NCBI GenBank assembly: GCA_951799425.1
Contig: OX637397.1
Location: 40,466,409-40,530,408, forward strand
Length of the DNA stretch: 64,000 nucleotides
Direction of reading: 5' to 3'
DNA from: Ilex aquifolium
Taxonomy: Eukaryota; Streptophyta; Magnoliopsida; Aquifoliales; Aquifoliaceae
The notes under the pieces were generated by a model, which saw only the letters and a program-made list of their open reading frames with translations, was not told the DNA's origin and ran no database searches. Position numbers and translations under genes: made by a program. Of this stretch, positions 30,301 to 44,000 are shown piece after piece (position 1 is the stretch's first letter; each line of letters starts with the position of its first letter).

Positions 30301-33300
30301 ATTTAGCCTGTCTAGTTCGTCAGCAGGACTGGCCCTTTTTTGCAGTTTATCACCTGGCTTCGAAGCATTGACAGAGTGGTCATGCCTTGGGGAATGAACT
30401 GGTCGAGAAGAGGACAGCTTGGGCGCATCAGAAACTTCATTGCCATCATCTTTTACGGCAGAAACCCTCAAATCAGAAGATTTTGCAGCTCCACTATCTG
30501 CCTTCAGGTCACCACTGCCATGGGCATCTGAAGATCTTGTAGAAGAAGATAAGCCTTTGCCTGAAATTGCAACAGTGTTCCCGTTTCCTAAAACTGCAGA
30601 AGAAGGACCACCTTGCCTGCCCTCAGCTTTTCCAGATTTACTATCATCTTTTGCAACATCCTGCTTTGGTTGCTTTGAAAGAGATCCAGCAGGCACAGAC
30701 CGTTTTCCTGCAGCTCTTCCCTGTCAACAAAAGAAATTGAAGGAAGTTCAACTTAACAACAATCACAACCAAAAATCACTGTCCAAAATCTCTGCTGCCG
30801 ATTCATAAATGATGACAATTAAGAGTAAAATCATGTAGCAGCAGTTTCAGTGATCGAGTTATTTTGCAGAAGAGATGCCAAATTATCAGCATGCCATCAA
30901 CCAAGGTGAGCAACAACGGAGAAATTGTGTCCAAATGAAAGCTGCATGCTCACAGACAAATCCAGGTAGAGGAAACAAGTATAAACATAAACAATTATTA
31001 ACAAACAGCAATGTGCAAGCTCAAAACAATATTTTCAAAATCAGAATCAGTGATCATCAACAGTACAACAGATCCTAATTCTACACCTCCCGCAGACAAT
31101 GTGATTTCAAGGATGAATAGAAAGCCGTGTAGAGCTGCATTATGACAAATGCAAGGTTATTTAAAGTACCCTCCAAGTGTAGTTGGTCAATAATTTTATC
31201 ACTTATCAATACACGTCAATGATATAAGTGCGGTAAGCCCCATTAAACAATAGCAGGGAGAGAGAGAGAGATCTCAAGTTTCTGCTCTTGTTTGCGATTT
31301 CAAAGGAACCTGCTCTAGTGCTGAACTCCCCGTCTCCACTATCAGTTGATGAAAGAAATTGCTTAGAGGTCAAGATGCCATTTTTCTTATGACAAATATG
31401 CTATATGAACCTTCAAATAAGGTAGGGGTGGTAATCATGTTGTGTTGGTCATGTTCATGTTGTGTCAATTTAAGGGTTTATGTTAAGCACTAGTCAACCC
31501 TAATCCAAACCCTTCAACTAATCATATCGTGTCGACCCGACTTGTTTATTTTCATGTTGCGTTCGTGTTGACCCATATAGCCCTTGAATCAAAATTTTAA
31601 CACTAAAATTTAAATCTAAGATTTCATTGTCTCTTAATCGAACTCACGCTCATAGTTTTTCTATAAACAAAAAATTAACTTATTAAATATAAGTACAAAA
31701 TCATTTTATTGTACAAGAAATAAAAATAACAAAAATCGGGCATTTTATTCCTACAATACTAGTTAAACGTGTCAATTTTATGATAAAGTGTTTGACACTA
31801 GCTCCACCCATTTATTATTCATATTAACCTGTCTAATTATTTACGAGTTCATGTTGAAAAATGGTCAACCCTAACCCACTAATTTTGTGTTGGTTTCGAA
31901 TCATGTTTACGTGACGTGTCTAAAATTCCCATCCTTAAAATAAGGTGACAAAAACACCAAAATGCAAAGTTTCCAAAAATTCATTTTAGAGTCCAAATAT
32001 CATCTTAACCAATTCAGATGATACCTCACCTCATGTTCTGCAGATGTCTTGGCAGCAACTTTTGCGGTGTTCTCCTCTAATGTTCTATTTGCAGATTCAT
32101 CCATTTGTTTAGGATTATCTACTGATCTGGATGTCCCAGGTTGTACAGAACCAGAATGCATGGATGACTGGGTGTCAGAACCATTGACTAATGAGTCACC
32201 TTTCACTTTTACAAGACCTGGATCGGATTTCAGCAAAGCACTTTCTGTTCTTTCTAGCCTCCCATCAGCAGGTTTTGTTCTCAATATCTGATCTTTGGCA
32301 GAATTCCCAGAATCCGAAGGCTGGGTTCCTGTGGCAACCGTTCTTCCCCCACCAGATTCACCTTGAGAAATATTGAGGCCAGAACCATTTTGTACTGAAA
32401 CAAAATTACCAGTTGAAGGTTTTGAAGGAAGCACTGGTGCAGGCTTTATTTCAAGATAACCCATACCAAATTCTTCTTCTGTTACCCATGAAGCCTGCAA
32501 ATATGAAATAAAAAAGATCACATATGACCCAACAAACACATGACAATGGATTTATTTGGGAAAGGACGTGGAAATGTATTGCTTTTTAGCAATACTTCTG
32601 TGAATCTAAAGTCACAATACAAGTCAGTTAACATTGAGGATTATTTTCTTAAATTTTGGTACAAGAATTTCCCTTCTTCCTCCCTCCTATTTTTATTTTC
32701 CATTTTAGGGGAGCTTTTTTGTTTGTTTCTTTATTTGGTGATTTTTTTTTTTTTTGTTTTTGTGTGCATGTGTGTGTGGGGTGGGGAGGAATACCCTGGA
32801 GTGTTATCATGTATTTTACCTTTCTAGCAACCAAGGCTGCAGCAACACCAGTAGCCAACACCTTGAGGTCCTCTCTTTCATCACTTTTGATTTTAGCTAC
32901 CTGTACAAATGGAAAAACAAGGTAAGAAATTAGATAATCACTTGACCAAAGAAGATAAATGCCCATGTAAATCAAACCATTCTTACCCGTTTTTCAAGGT
33001 TGATTCCACTCTTTCGAGTAACAGGAAAGACATTCGAGATTTTTGTCAACATAATAAGAGAATTTCGAATTTCCATGTACTCAGTTGATTCCAAGCACTG
33101 AATCAGTAATCTTGTGATCCTTTGACTCCATTTCCAGTGTACCTTTTAGCATACAATGAAGGACTGAATATGAGCACACAACCAGGAATGATTAATAGCA
33201 TAATTAATAAAATAATTAATTAGGTATCCTGGTTACAGGAGCACCAATTGAAGCAAACTGAAAAACAATTACACCTAATAATATCTAAACCAGTGAGTGG

Positions 33301-36300
33301 AATTCACCATTGAAGGGTGTTCATATCTTTTTGCTGTCACAAGCATTCTCATCCAGGGCAAAGCCTTGAGGAGCATATGAAGTGAAAAATAATTTGTGCT
33401 GGAAAATTGTCAGTATGGCTGGGTGTGCATATGCATGTGCGTTTAAAGTGTTTTTGAGGAACAACCTAAAAAGCATGGACACGGATACGAGATACAGACA
33501 CGCAGACACAGTATTTCTCAAAAAAATAAGACACGGATACGTTGGGACACGTCCGACACGCTATATATAATTGTGTTTTATATATAAAATTATATAATTT
33601 ATCACAAAGATAATGATAATGATATATTATTCATAAAAAAATTAGTACCGTATGTATGAGTAAATATTATATCTAGTCATCTAGTGTGAATTTTTAGACT
33701 AACATCATAATAGTTAATAATCATCAATTTTTCCATAGACGTGTACCAAACATTTAAATGATTGCTCTCATTTTTTCAATTGTTCTTTTCTAAATCTTCT
33801 ATATATCTTTTAGTTTTATTATTATATTTTGAGTACAACTTTAAAATATCCGGTCTTGATAATTATATGTTCTCTCATAGTATAAAATACTTATTAATCA
33901 ATTTTTTTAGTTTTGTTAATCACATGACAACACATGTTTATTATTTAGTAGTAGACACGGATTAAGTATCGGACACGTCATCAAAAAGTGTCGGACATGT
34001 GTTCAAAATAAAAGTTATATCATTTAATTATTGACACAAATAAAAGGATATCGGACACGTGTCCAAAGAGTGTCGGTGTCCCATACGTATTCAACACAGA
34101 TACGTCACTTTTTTTGAGTGTCCGTGCTTCATGGGGAATATCTGCACAAAATTAAAATACACTGAGATCAACCTGATGCAACAATTACAATTACAGTTCG
34201 TTGCTCATGTGGCAAGCTAGTAATATTTATGTTGGTTGCAAGCAAAATCCAGATCCTGTAACACAAACCTTCTATAAGGGACTATCCTCAACACCAAATA
34301 AAGTTCTCATGTGGAACTTAAAAGCCTTCGGGTTGCATTAAACCATCAACAATCCAAGAATAGAGGCAAGCGTATTCAAGGTTCTTTTTGATCTGTTCTC
34401 TTTTTCATAAATAAAAAGGAAAGAAAACCTAAAACAACAAAGATCTAAGCAAAAGTTCTCTAGGGAGCAAGACCTGAAGTATATGCTTGGCAAAGAGGAG
34501 GACAAAAATGTTTGTGGAGGCGCTACCAATGGACAAAAACAATTGTGCCACGATATTGGGAACAGTATTTGGATGGGCATGGGTAAGATATATGATTCCA
34601 TTACCTTTAGATTCACAAATAAGTATAATTTCCCATAATCAGATGCCTTTTGAGAACTTACGGATTCAGTCTTGTTTTGACTTAGAAAGTTTTTTATCTA
34701 ATAACAATTCCCATGTTAAATGGTTTCTATTTTGTGCTGCTACTGATTCTCTTATATAATAAGATTTCCTCACAGATTTTGCGGAATATTAGTGGTAAGA
34801 TCCATTCGATTATGCTTTCTGCGACTCCTAGAAGACCTTAGTAAGACTCAAATATACATTAGTCAATAGTTGTTACGTGGGAACAAAGAGTAGGAACCAT
34901 GGGTCATGGGTTTACAATGGAATTATCATGTGATACATCAAATCACGGATGCCAACCATATTGGGGATAGTCAATAATAAATCTAATTTTACACATTGAA
35001 ATCATTCCCTCGCCTTTCAAAGAGGCAAAAGAGTACATGGTAACCACATAATTGCTTCATACTCGTAAACACCAAAAACTTAATAAACACCTTGAAAAGA
35101 ATTAGTTTGGCATCAATCAAAAGAATACAGAATATTTGGCAGTTGAAGGTTGTTTTAATTTGAAGCTGTCTTGTAACAATTTTCACTCTACTCTGGTGTA
35201 AAAAATAATTGAACAGTGCCAAGCTAACTGTTCTTTGCAGAAGAAGATGCACATATGCAGTTATAACTATCTGAGACAGCATGAATATTCAAGGATTCAA
35301 TAAAACCAAAAAACCCACGAAATATTGATTAATATACAGAGCAATAAAAACAACAAGAACAAGCAGCAATAGACAAATGTCTTTTGGGTTCTCAAGTTTT
35401 GCTGGGAAAATGACCCAAAGAGCTGCTGAGATGAACTTTTGAGTTGAATATTGCATATTTAGCAATCAAGATGTCCTGGAACTCACCTTAATAAACTGGC
35501 TATACGTAACACGCTGGCTATTTGGATATCTGTAATAAACAGCAAACCCTGGCATGTTTCCACACTCGCGTTCGTATATTGATTCATCACTCTAGAAATA
35601 AAACAATTGTCCACATAAATATCACACTAGAAAACCATGAAAGCAATCAAACGCTTTATTAATGCCATCACAAACTTTATAATGTAAAAAGACTCAAGAA
35701 TGTAACACAACTAAAATTTGTTTGAGATTAATTAACAAACAGAATACAAGACACAGTTACCTTCCAATAATAAGCAGTCTTCAGTGTCTCATACAAAAAC
35801 CTTCCCAGTCTACCCACTTCATACTCAGTGCAACAGCACATCATAGGTTGTAAAGTTTTACATATCAGAACATCAAGGTGGTTGACTGTGTTAAAAAATG
35901 GTGTTCCAAGGGAATGAAGAGTGTGTACGAACATGGCGCAATAAACAGCATCTGGCATACTGACAGTACAGCGTGGAAAAATACAGCGCTGAAGGAACTC
36001 CATGTTAATCTTTAAAGTATCGGGGCAGGAACTCAACCATTTATCTTTTTCCCGAGCAAGCCGTCTACGAACAGATGCCACATGGTCTTCATGCTTTTCG
36101 AATTCGCTAGTGAGTCGATCTAGAGATTCTTGAATTCTTTCCTTGTCTTTCTTCCTTTTAGTAATTGCTGAATTAGAATTATCAGAAATTTCTTCTAGAG
36201 CTTTAAGAGCAGCATGCTGCTTTGAGATTTCAGACTCGTAACGGTTTCGAGGAACATAAAGATCATAGAGTGTAAGACCCCAAAAGGTAGCATATAAATC

Positions 36301-37978
36301 AGGAGAGAGGCTATTCCAGGCTTTTGCAGGCAACATTGATCTAACAGTATCAAGAAGATCAGCCCACCTGCATAGAATGATAACGAATTTAGAAAGCACA
36401 AAATACCAGCCAGTAAGGATATATGAATAATAAATGTAAGAGAACCTCAAAAATTATAAACTCTGGGCACCAGAAAAAAGATATCACAGCATACAACAGA
36501 AAAAATTATGTAGATCTGAATATCTAAACTTTTACAAATATCAAAAATTTCAAACCAAGCTTGTAAAGTAATAAAAAAGCAGAGGAAAATGAAAAGGACT
36601 AGTACATAATAGGCTTCCGAGGAGGACTGAGATCCAGAACCAACTTTCCATATGAGTCAGCAGGCTCAGACTCTTTCTCGACACTGGAGATATTTGTTGC
36701 TGCATTGCAATCTATAGGCCAGAAGGCATCAGAACTATTCTGACACCTGAATAGCCTCATCACAGGTCGATAAATCAGAAAGGCAACCTAAATCAGGAAT
36801 CAGAAAACACCAAATCATGAAAATGTATAAAATACTGTATCTAAAGACTCCAAACCATGTACAGAAGGTGCTCAAGTACTATATTATCTTGATCAAATCT
36901 ATAAGAACAAGGGAGAAGGGATTTGAAAAAAACCCAAAGATAGAGATGGTGAAAACCTCAGGATCAAGATGGTATAGGTGTATGAGATCATCAAGAGAAG
37001 GAATCAACTGAGCATAAGCTGCTGTAGGCAACAGTGCACTACACAGAAATTCCACATACTGAAGAAGGGTTCCATGGCATCTATCAAACTGCTCACTAAC
37101 CATCTTAATGTGAGGCACATCCGCATTTATGACAACCCTGCAGAACATAACACAATAAGCTGAAATTTTAAAAAGTACTAAACTTGAATTAACACCCTTC
37201 TTATTGCAATTGACTGGAGCAGACAAATGGTATCCCAACTCCACAGTTCTTGGTAAACATGCCACAAATCAGCAGGGTTTACGTTTCCACATCATTCAAG
37301 CACACATCAATACCCAGAAAATTAAAAAAAAAAAAGTAACCAAAAAGTTTGTGCCTATGATATTTCCTGCCACATCTTCCAACAAGTGTCAACATAAATA
37401 AACTTCCAATGTTTGCTGAATACAGCTGTTAGAATTTTCAAATAGTTTATGATGTATTATTTCAAAAGGCTTTTAGAAGAAGAACATTGAACAGCTTACA
37501 GAGAACGGTGTTGAGCAATAAGTAGCAGAAGAGGAACTGCCAACTTCTGGTCATCCTTTGGAAGCAATGCGTCCCTTAGCCTGTTAGTGGATTTGATCAA
37601 TGCCTGCAACAATGGTTGAATGTTAATCTCTACAAACTTCAACACAAACAGAAAAATCAAAAGATGTGTAGGTCTAGATTTGGAACATGTCCCACAACAA
37701 TGCCAAGGCATAGTTTTACTTGTCAAATTGTGCACGAAAAAATGTAAAGTGCATTATATCGCATGCATCTAAATTTTCAAAACCTGAATCCATGATAACT
37801 AGCAACTGAACAATATAATGCAAGTTTCATCACCATGACAAGTATCATGTATCCATTCCTTCAATCTAAAAAGGGAAATTAATGCACAAATATATATATC
37901 ATGTAAGTTCTACGGACATTTTATCCTATAAATTGGTGGCTGGTCACTGGTGGTTGGGTGATGGTGGCTGGACATGGC

Positions 37979-38024
<46 letters not shown>

Positions 38025-41000
38025 ATGAATGAGTGCAATAAATAAAAAAGAGAGAAAGCTGACATAAAGACATACTTATATGACAAGAAATGGTAAAAAA
38101 GCTTTTTTTAAACATTTAATTACACAGCCATTGGATGAATCCAATGGTATTCGTTTAATGCGCGGATGGAATTAGAAACACGACAGCGGGTGCTTGAACA
38201 GGACTGTATATATGTATATATATATTCATCTTCCGGTACATGACATTTTACTTCAGTGCATTAATTAATGGTGAGCACTTAAAACATCAAGAATTGGTGA
38301 AGTTTAAAAGTTAAAAACAGGAAATTCATACATGAGATAAATCCACTTGAAATTTGTAGCATTTTTGCATTTTAAGAACAGATTTACAAGTTCCAAGTTT
38401 TCAAAATATGCCCTCCCCAGCAAATGACCATATAGAGCATCAAAAAGGAAAAGAGAGCCTCTAATTTTTATATCCTTCAGACTCTGATTGTCCTAGGCTT
38501 CTTTTAAAAAAAATTGTTGTTGTACAAACAAGAGACTCGTCAATATCAGTAACATTATGTTTTACCAACAAAACAGGTCATGTCAGATTCATTTTGACAT
38601 GAATCATATGATATTAACACTAATAGGTCATTTCTAGTTTAGCATAATTTCATACAATTGAATGTTGAGAGAGAGAGAGTACAAAAAAGGAAAGTTGTTC
38701 CTAAGTTACTAGTAGCTGACTTCTTCAGGTAGTAGATGGTCTCATTTCATGCATGCCAATAATCTTCCAGTGACAAATCACTTGACTTATGTTTCGGCAT
38801 GATCACCCTTTTTTGAATGGGGCAAATTACAGATTACCTCCCATGGTTTAACCCAGCTACATTTTGCCTGTGTATACTCAAAACCTGTACATAACCCTTT
38901 TTGGTTTAGGACTAAAGTGCAATAACTAAAGGAGTTAACTATTTAGTACAAAAAGACAATAATACCTTTCATCTTTTTTTAAACCCAAAGGGGAGTTATG
39001 TGTAGGTTTTTAAACTATCAAGAGGCAATATGTTACTAGGTCAAACTATACGGGGTTAATCCATAGTTTCCCCTTCTGGATTTCAAAGGTGAAAATACAT
39101 TGAAGTTATCAATTCAACTGCACCACTGACACAAGCGTGCACCGCAGTTAAGCAACACAAAGGTAAGAATTATATTAACTGTAAAATTATATCTTCATCA
39201 TTAAACACATTAAGGTGGATATTGGATGCTGTACAAAAATAAAAAATAATACAAATTAGAACAATGTTAATAATGGGTTTCAGTAGAAGTAATTGCTAAA
39301 GCTAACAAACATAAGACTGCGAATCTAAATCCCAAGGTAGTCGCATCATGTAAAAATGCAAATCTTTAGGCCTGCACTCAATCTAACCCTCACCTCTTCC
39401 AGCACACTCAACTCATAGGGATTTGGGACCAAACCATGTAAAAACCTTTGAGTTGTTTTTTTATTAGGATCCAAAACCTAAAATGCAGACCGATGTCAAC
39501 CTAAACAATTTGATTCATAAACAATAAATCATGAACCACAGAAGCTGATTATATTTGTCAGAATCAATAACATAAGAGCTGATTATTTTCTTAAGAGATG
39601 TTGTACTTCACACAAATGTCATCTTTCAGAGAACTTCAGAAACTTAATTGGGGATAGATTATAGAATATGCTTAAACTTTCTGAGGCACCTTATTGTTTC
39701 GAGTAATCCCAAATGAAGTAGCCTGATAACGAAGAGTCTCACTTCCAGCCATGGCATCCAATTGCTCCTCAGTCATGTTCTCCGTGTACTGGACATTTGC
39801 CATCTGCTGAATAAGTTCCTGTACCAATCATGGTGCTTTACATCACTGAGCCTTGTGCCAAAAGGTATGTCACAATTTGTACAATTAAGTTGCAAATGTA
39901 CCTGCAGGAGAACAAGCTCAATGCCATTCCCCCTTTTCAACTGATTTACAAGATACTGGAATAGACCCCTAAGTTCCATGGATGGGTATTTCTTACACCT
40001 GCAAACAATGTGAATGGCTTTCAGAAGACTCGACGAAGTGATCACAGTTAGTTTGACTCGTTATAGGTTTCATTCCCGCTTTGTCTTTCAAAGCAAGTAT
40101 ACTACACGCTTAAATGCAGATGTAAGTGCTCAACTAAAAGAGAATCATCCAAGACAAACCATTAATGAAGCTTTCACAACATGAGTCATCCCACTGATCA
40201 ACTTATACAAAAATATCTGATGCCACCAACATGTAGCAGAAGGCAAAAGGGGGGGAGGGGGGAAGTTAAGCAAGAATTTCAAGGAAAAAAATTCACCAGA
40301 TCAACTACCACATGTGAACACTAACACACGTAGATCTTACAATGGTTTAAAAAACCAAACTGCTACATAAATGAATAAGCAAAACAAATGCATAAAAAGA
40401 AGAAAAAAAACAACGTAAGGATCTCCTTCTCCAGCTAATTTTCAAATAGCGAGTCGTTGATGGGGGGCCATGACCATGGTGATTTCAGAAAATTGTAAAT
40501 ATGAAGTTCCATAAAGGGGAGTAAATACAAAGTCTGAGAAACTTAGGGTTTGCCACACAATCAGGATATTAATTTAGTATTATTTATAAGAGATGCAGAC
40601 TTTACGAAAATAAGTAGCCCCAATGCATCTAAACATATGACATCAATACACTGCCAGCACTTTATTTCTTCAGCCTTCCCCTTCAATATTCTTATTTCTC
40701 AGATTCCTGTCACAGAGAGACTCATGGATGATATGACATAGTTAAATATGGTCAAGAGATGAGATTTCTTGTTAAGGGTAGTATTTGATACAAGAAACAC
40801 AGAAGAAAAGGGGAAATCTTTGGTGGTTATAGCACAAGCTAGCATTATCAACAAGTTTCATTCTACCCATTATTTTAACTAACTTGCGATCAATGTGGTC
40901 TCCATTAACCTAGAACAAGAATATGCCAGCATAAATACTGGGTTCAGCCAAGAATGGGAGTTCAGTTAACATGTACACCAAACTTACAATCAATGTGACA

Positions 41001-44000
41001 ATTGGATAAGAGGGTTCCACGGTACAATTACAAGAAGGGATCAACTTAGCACTACACAATTCTCCACTGCGAGGGAATTACTTTTGCTCAATCATCCGCA
41101 GAGGATAAACAGGATTATTGTAAGTATTAAGAGCAGATAAATGAAGTGCGAGAAGCTCTGAAAAGAAGTGTGATCAACGTGAGCCAACAAAAATCAAAGC
41201 AAACTTCTATCATATCATTAGAGAACACAATTGTTGGACAATCAAGATGCAACATGTTTATAAGAGAATTTTTACAAGTGGATACATCTTTTTTTATTTT
41301 ACTTTACTTCAATTCAACAACATGCATCGCATGGCCCTCGCAACTAGTACACTCATGACAATGGTACAAAAATTAACCGACCTTTAGAAAAGCATTAACA
41401 AGTCAATGAACCCCATTTCTCATCCATTAGTTCTCTTTTAATGCATTACTCACGTAACTCCGCTACTCAGAAGTAAAAATTTTGTTAAAATGACAGGGAG
41501 AGAAAATCACGCCTTAAATGCATTACAGGAGGTAAAAGTCAAAAAAGTTCATTATTAGCAACATCTTCTACAATTAAAAGACAGAATAATGCACTTCTCT
41601 TTCCCTCTTATGAATCTGTTTAACTATATGCACAGCTTAGGGATCTAGCAATCCTTAGCCAAACAGAACCTAGGTAAGCGTTCATCTATCAGTTGACTCT
41701 TGTAAAAACCCTTCAAGCCCATTAGTTTAGTGGCATACAAGAGCAAATCTCAAAGGTGTAAGCCTTAATAATCCTAATATAAAATATACAACCCAGGTAA
41801 AAAACATATGCATCCAAGAAGAAACAAACGAACAAATAATGAGCTTCTACACATTCCCCTAATCTTTACAAATGCCAAAAAGACTAGTAACAATACTGTA
41901 CAAAGCAAAATGTGACAAGAGCAAGGAATTCCCCCCCCCCCCCCCCCAAAAAAAAAAAAAATATTAATATTAACCACTTCTTTTCTTTCTTCCAACAGAA
42001 AATGCCTACTTTTATAATGTCAACTGAAAAGCATCAGCACCATTACATCGCCGAAAAGTGATTATCCATTTAAATAAGATGCTGAAGGACTTCTGCACAG
42101 CCATACAGCACTGGCATACACGGGAGCTTTGACAGATGAAACTCCAGAAAGCAACTGTCTCTCACTTTCCAAGCATCACCTCTAGAGACTGAATTTTGCT
42201 TCAACAGGAACTCTATACCACTCATACTGCGGCGGATGAAGAATACAAAAAGCCTATCCTTTCAATAAAATGCAAGTGCAGCCAGTGACGCATGGAATTG
42301 TACAATGAAGAGTCCAGAAATCTGGAACAAGCCAGAACCATCAGCAAAGTCACACTGATGAAGCTACAACTATCAAAATATAGCTCCATATCAACTACCT
42401 CCTTTTAGTAGTGCATCTCATATCCAAGCACAGACCTTCATTATTGAACTTATTATTAGTGCAAACATCATAGCAACATCCAATTTTTCGCAATAAAGAT
42501 GACTTTTCAGCAATGTTCCAGTCACATGCAGCGAAAAATTAAGCTGCACAAAAATGGTAGGAGCCTCGAGAAGAGAAAACATATCAAAAAATATATCCTA
42601 CCCAAGAGATTTATCTTCATCCTTTCAACTAAATCTAAGCTTCATGAGAGATCAAAAAAATGACTATGGACAGCAATCCCTAATGATTTAAAACATATTG
42701 GAGGATGCGCGTCCAGGTTTGCAGCATTCCAGTCTGATAGTTGTTCAATCATCTTCCTTCTCCAACACTCAAAAACACAAGCCCTCTGAGGATTCACCCA
42801 CCCTCCCTCTTCATTACCAAATTCACACCAGATGAATACAGTGGAAATAAAATCTCTGCCTACCACAACCACTTAAGCACCTGAAGGCTGTACACCAGAA
42901 TGCTTTTCTATGTACTTCGTAGTTCATCGGTACTGTTGACATGCTTTCGACCTACTCATCTCCACGAGCTATTATTTATCTTTGAAAACAAAATTCAACA
43001 TTTTCCCTCCAAGTGAAAGATGTCCAAGGCCAAATTCCCAGAAAACCTCCTGGTTTTGGATTAGAGAAAGCCTTCCATCTAATTCAAATCTTTTCAAAAG
43101 AGATCTTGAACTTTGAAAGGAAAAGAGAAACAAATTAGGCAGCGGGGTTTAGTAGGAGTACTCCTCACTTGGCCACTTCTCCTCCCCATCCAATAGAAAT
43201 CTTGTGTCCCCATTCTGCTAACCTTTCATCAAAAAGTCCCTGAATCTTGTAGAGCCATCTGATATCTGCCCAAGTGGCAATCCAAAAATAAGAAGGCTGA
43301 AGATAAGCCCAAATCAAACAAGGTGCTCGGGGGGAAAATCAGCAAAATCCACTACATCCACAGCCACAGTCACCCCGCTTCTTCTGAGGTTAATCTGCAA
43401 CCCAGAACCTGGGTAAACCATTTCATGAATATCGATGTTTTTCACAGAAACTAATCAGCGCACATGGCATTTATAGTAGATTCTGTATAAGCACTTGCAA
43501 AACCACAAGATGGCTTGACCGACACGAATTAACAGCAGGTAATAAAATAAGAAACAACTGCCGCGCCCTGCTGGGTGGGGGTAATGGAGAAGGTTACAAG
43601 TATAAGAATTAGAAGTGCAAAGACAGCTGAAAGCAGAGAGGAAACACCAGGTAAAGTAGACCTAAGATCGGAACCTCTTAATCAACTATATTTGGATTAA
43701 AAATTTTACATAATTTATCTAAATCCTACAAAAGCAAAAATATTCAGATTGTGAACATGGGACCGATCGCACTTACTCAAACAGAGTAGAGAAAGTTCCT
43801 AGCACATTAGCACTTGATTTCATGGGGGATATGAAAATTAAAACCAACAATGTAAAGCAATACAAAGAGGAAAACAATACATACAAGTGACCCCAAAATG
43901 ATGCCAAAGATTGGAGCCAATCCGATAAATTAAGGCCATCATCTTTAAGCTTCTCTCGCCCACCTTGCGCCAGCCGCTCAATCACAACATATTCCAAAAT

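Larger units (their letters stand above)
37604..39689 (-). other. THO2 intron 21 (2.1 kb)
   Basis: Non-coding. Contains a (GA)n microsatellite at 37984-38022 and a MITE-like element at 38819-39073. Confidence 0.7.
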
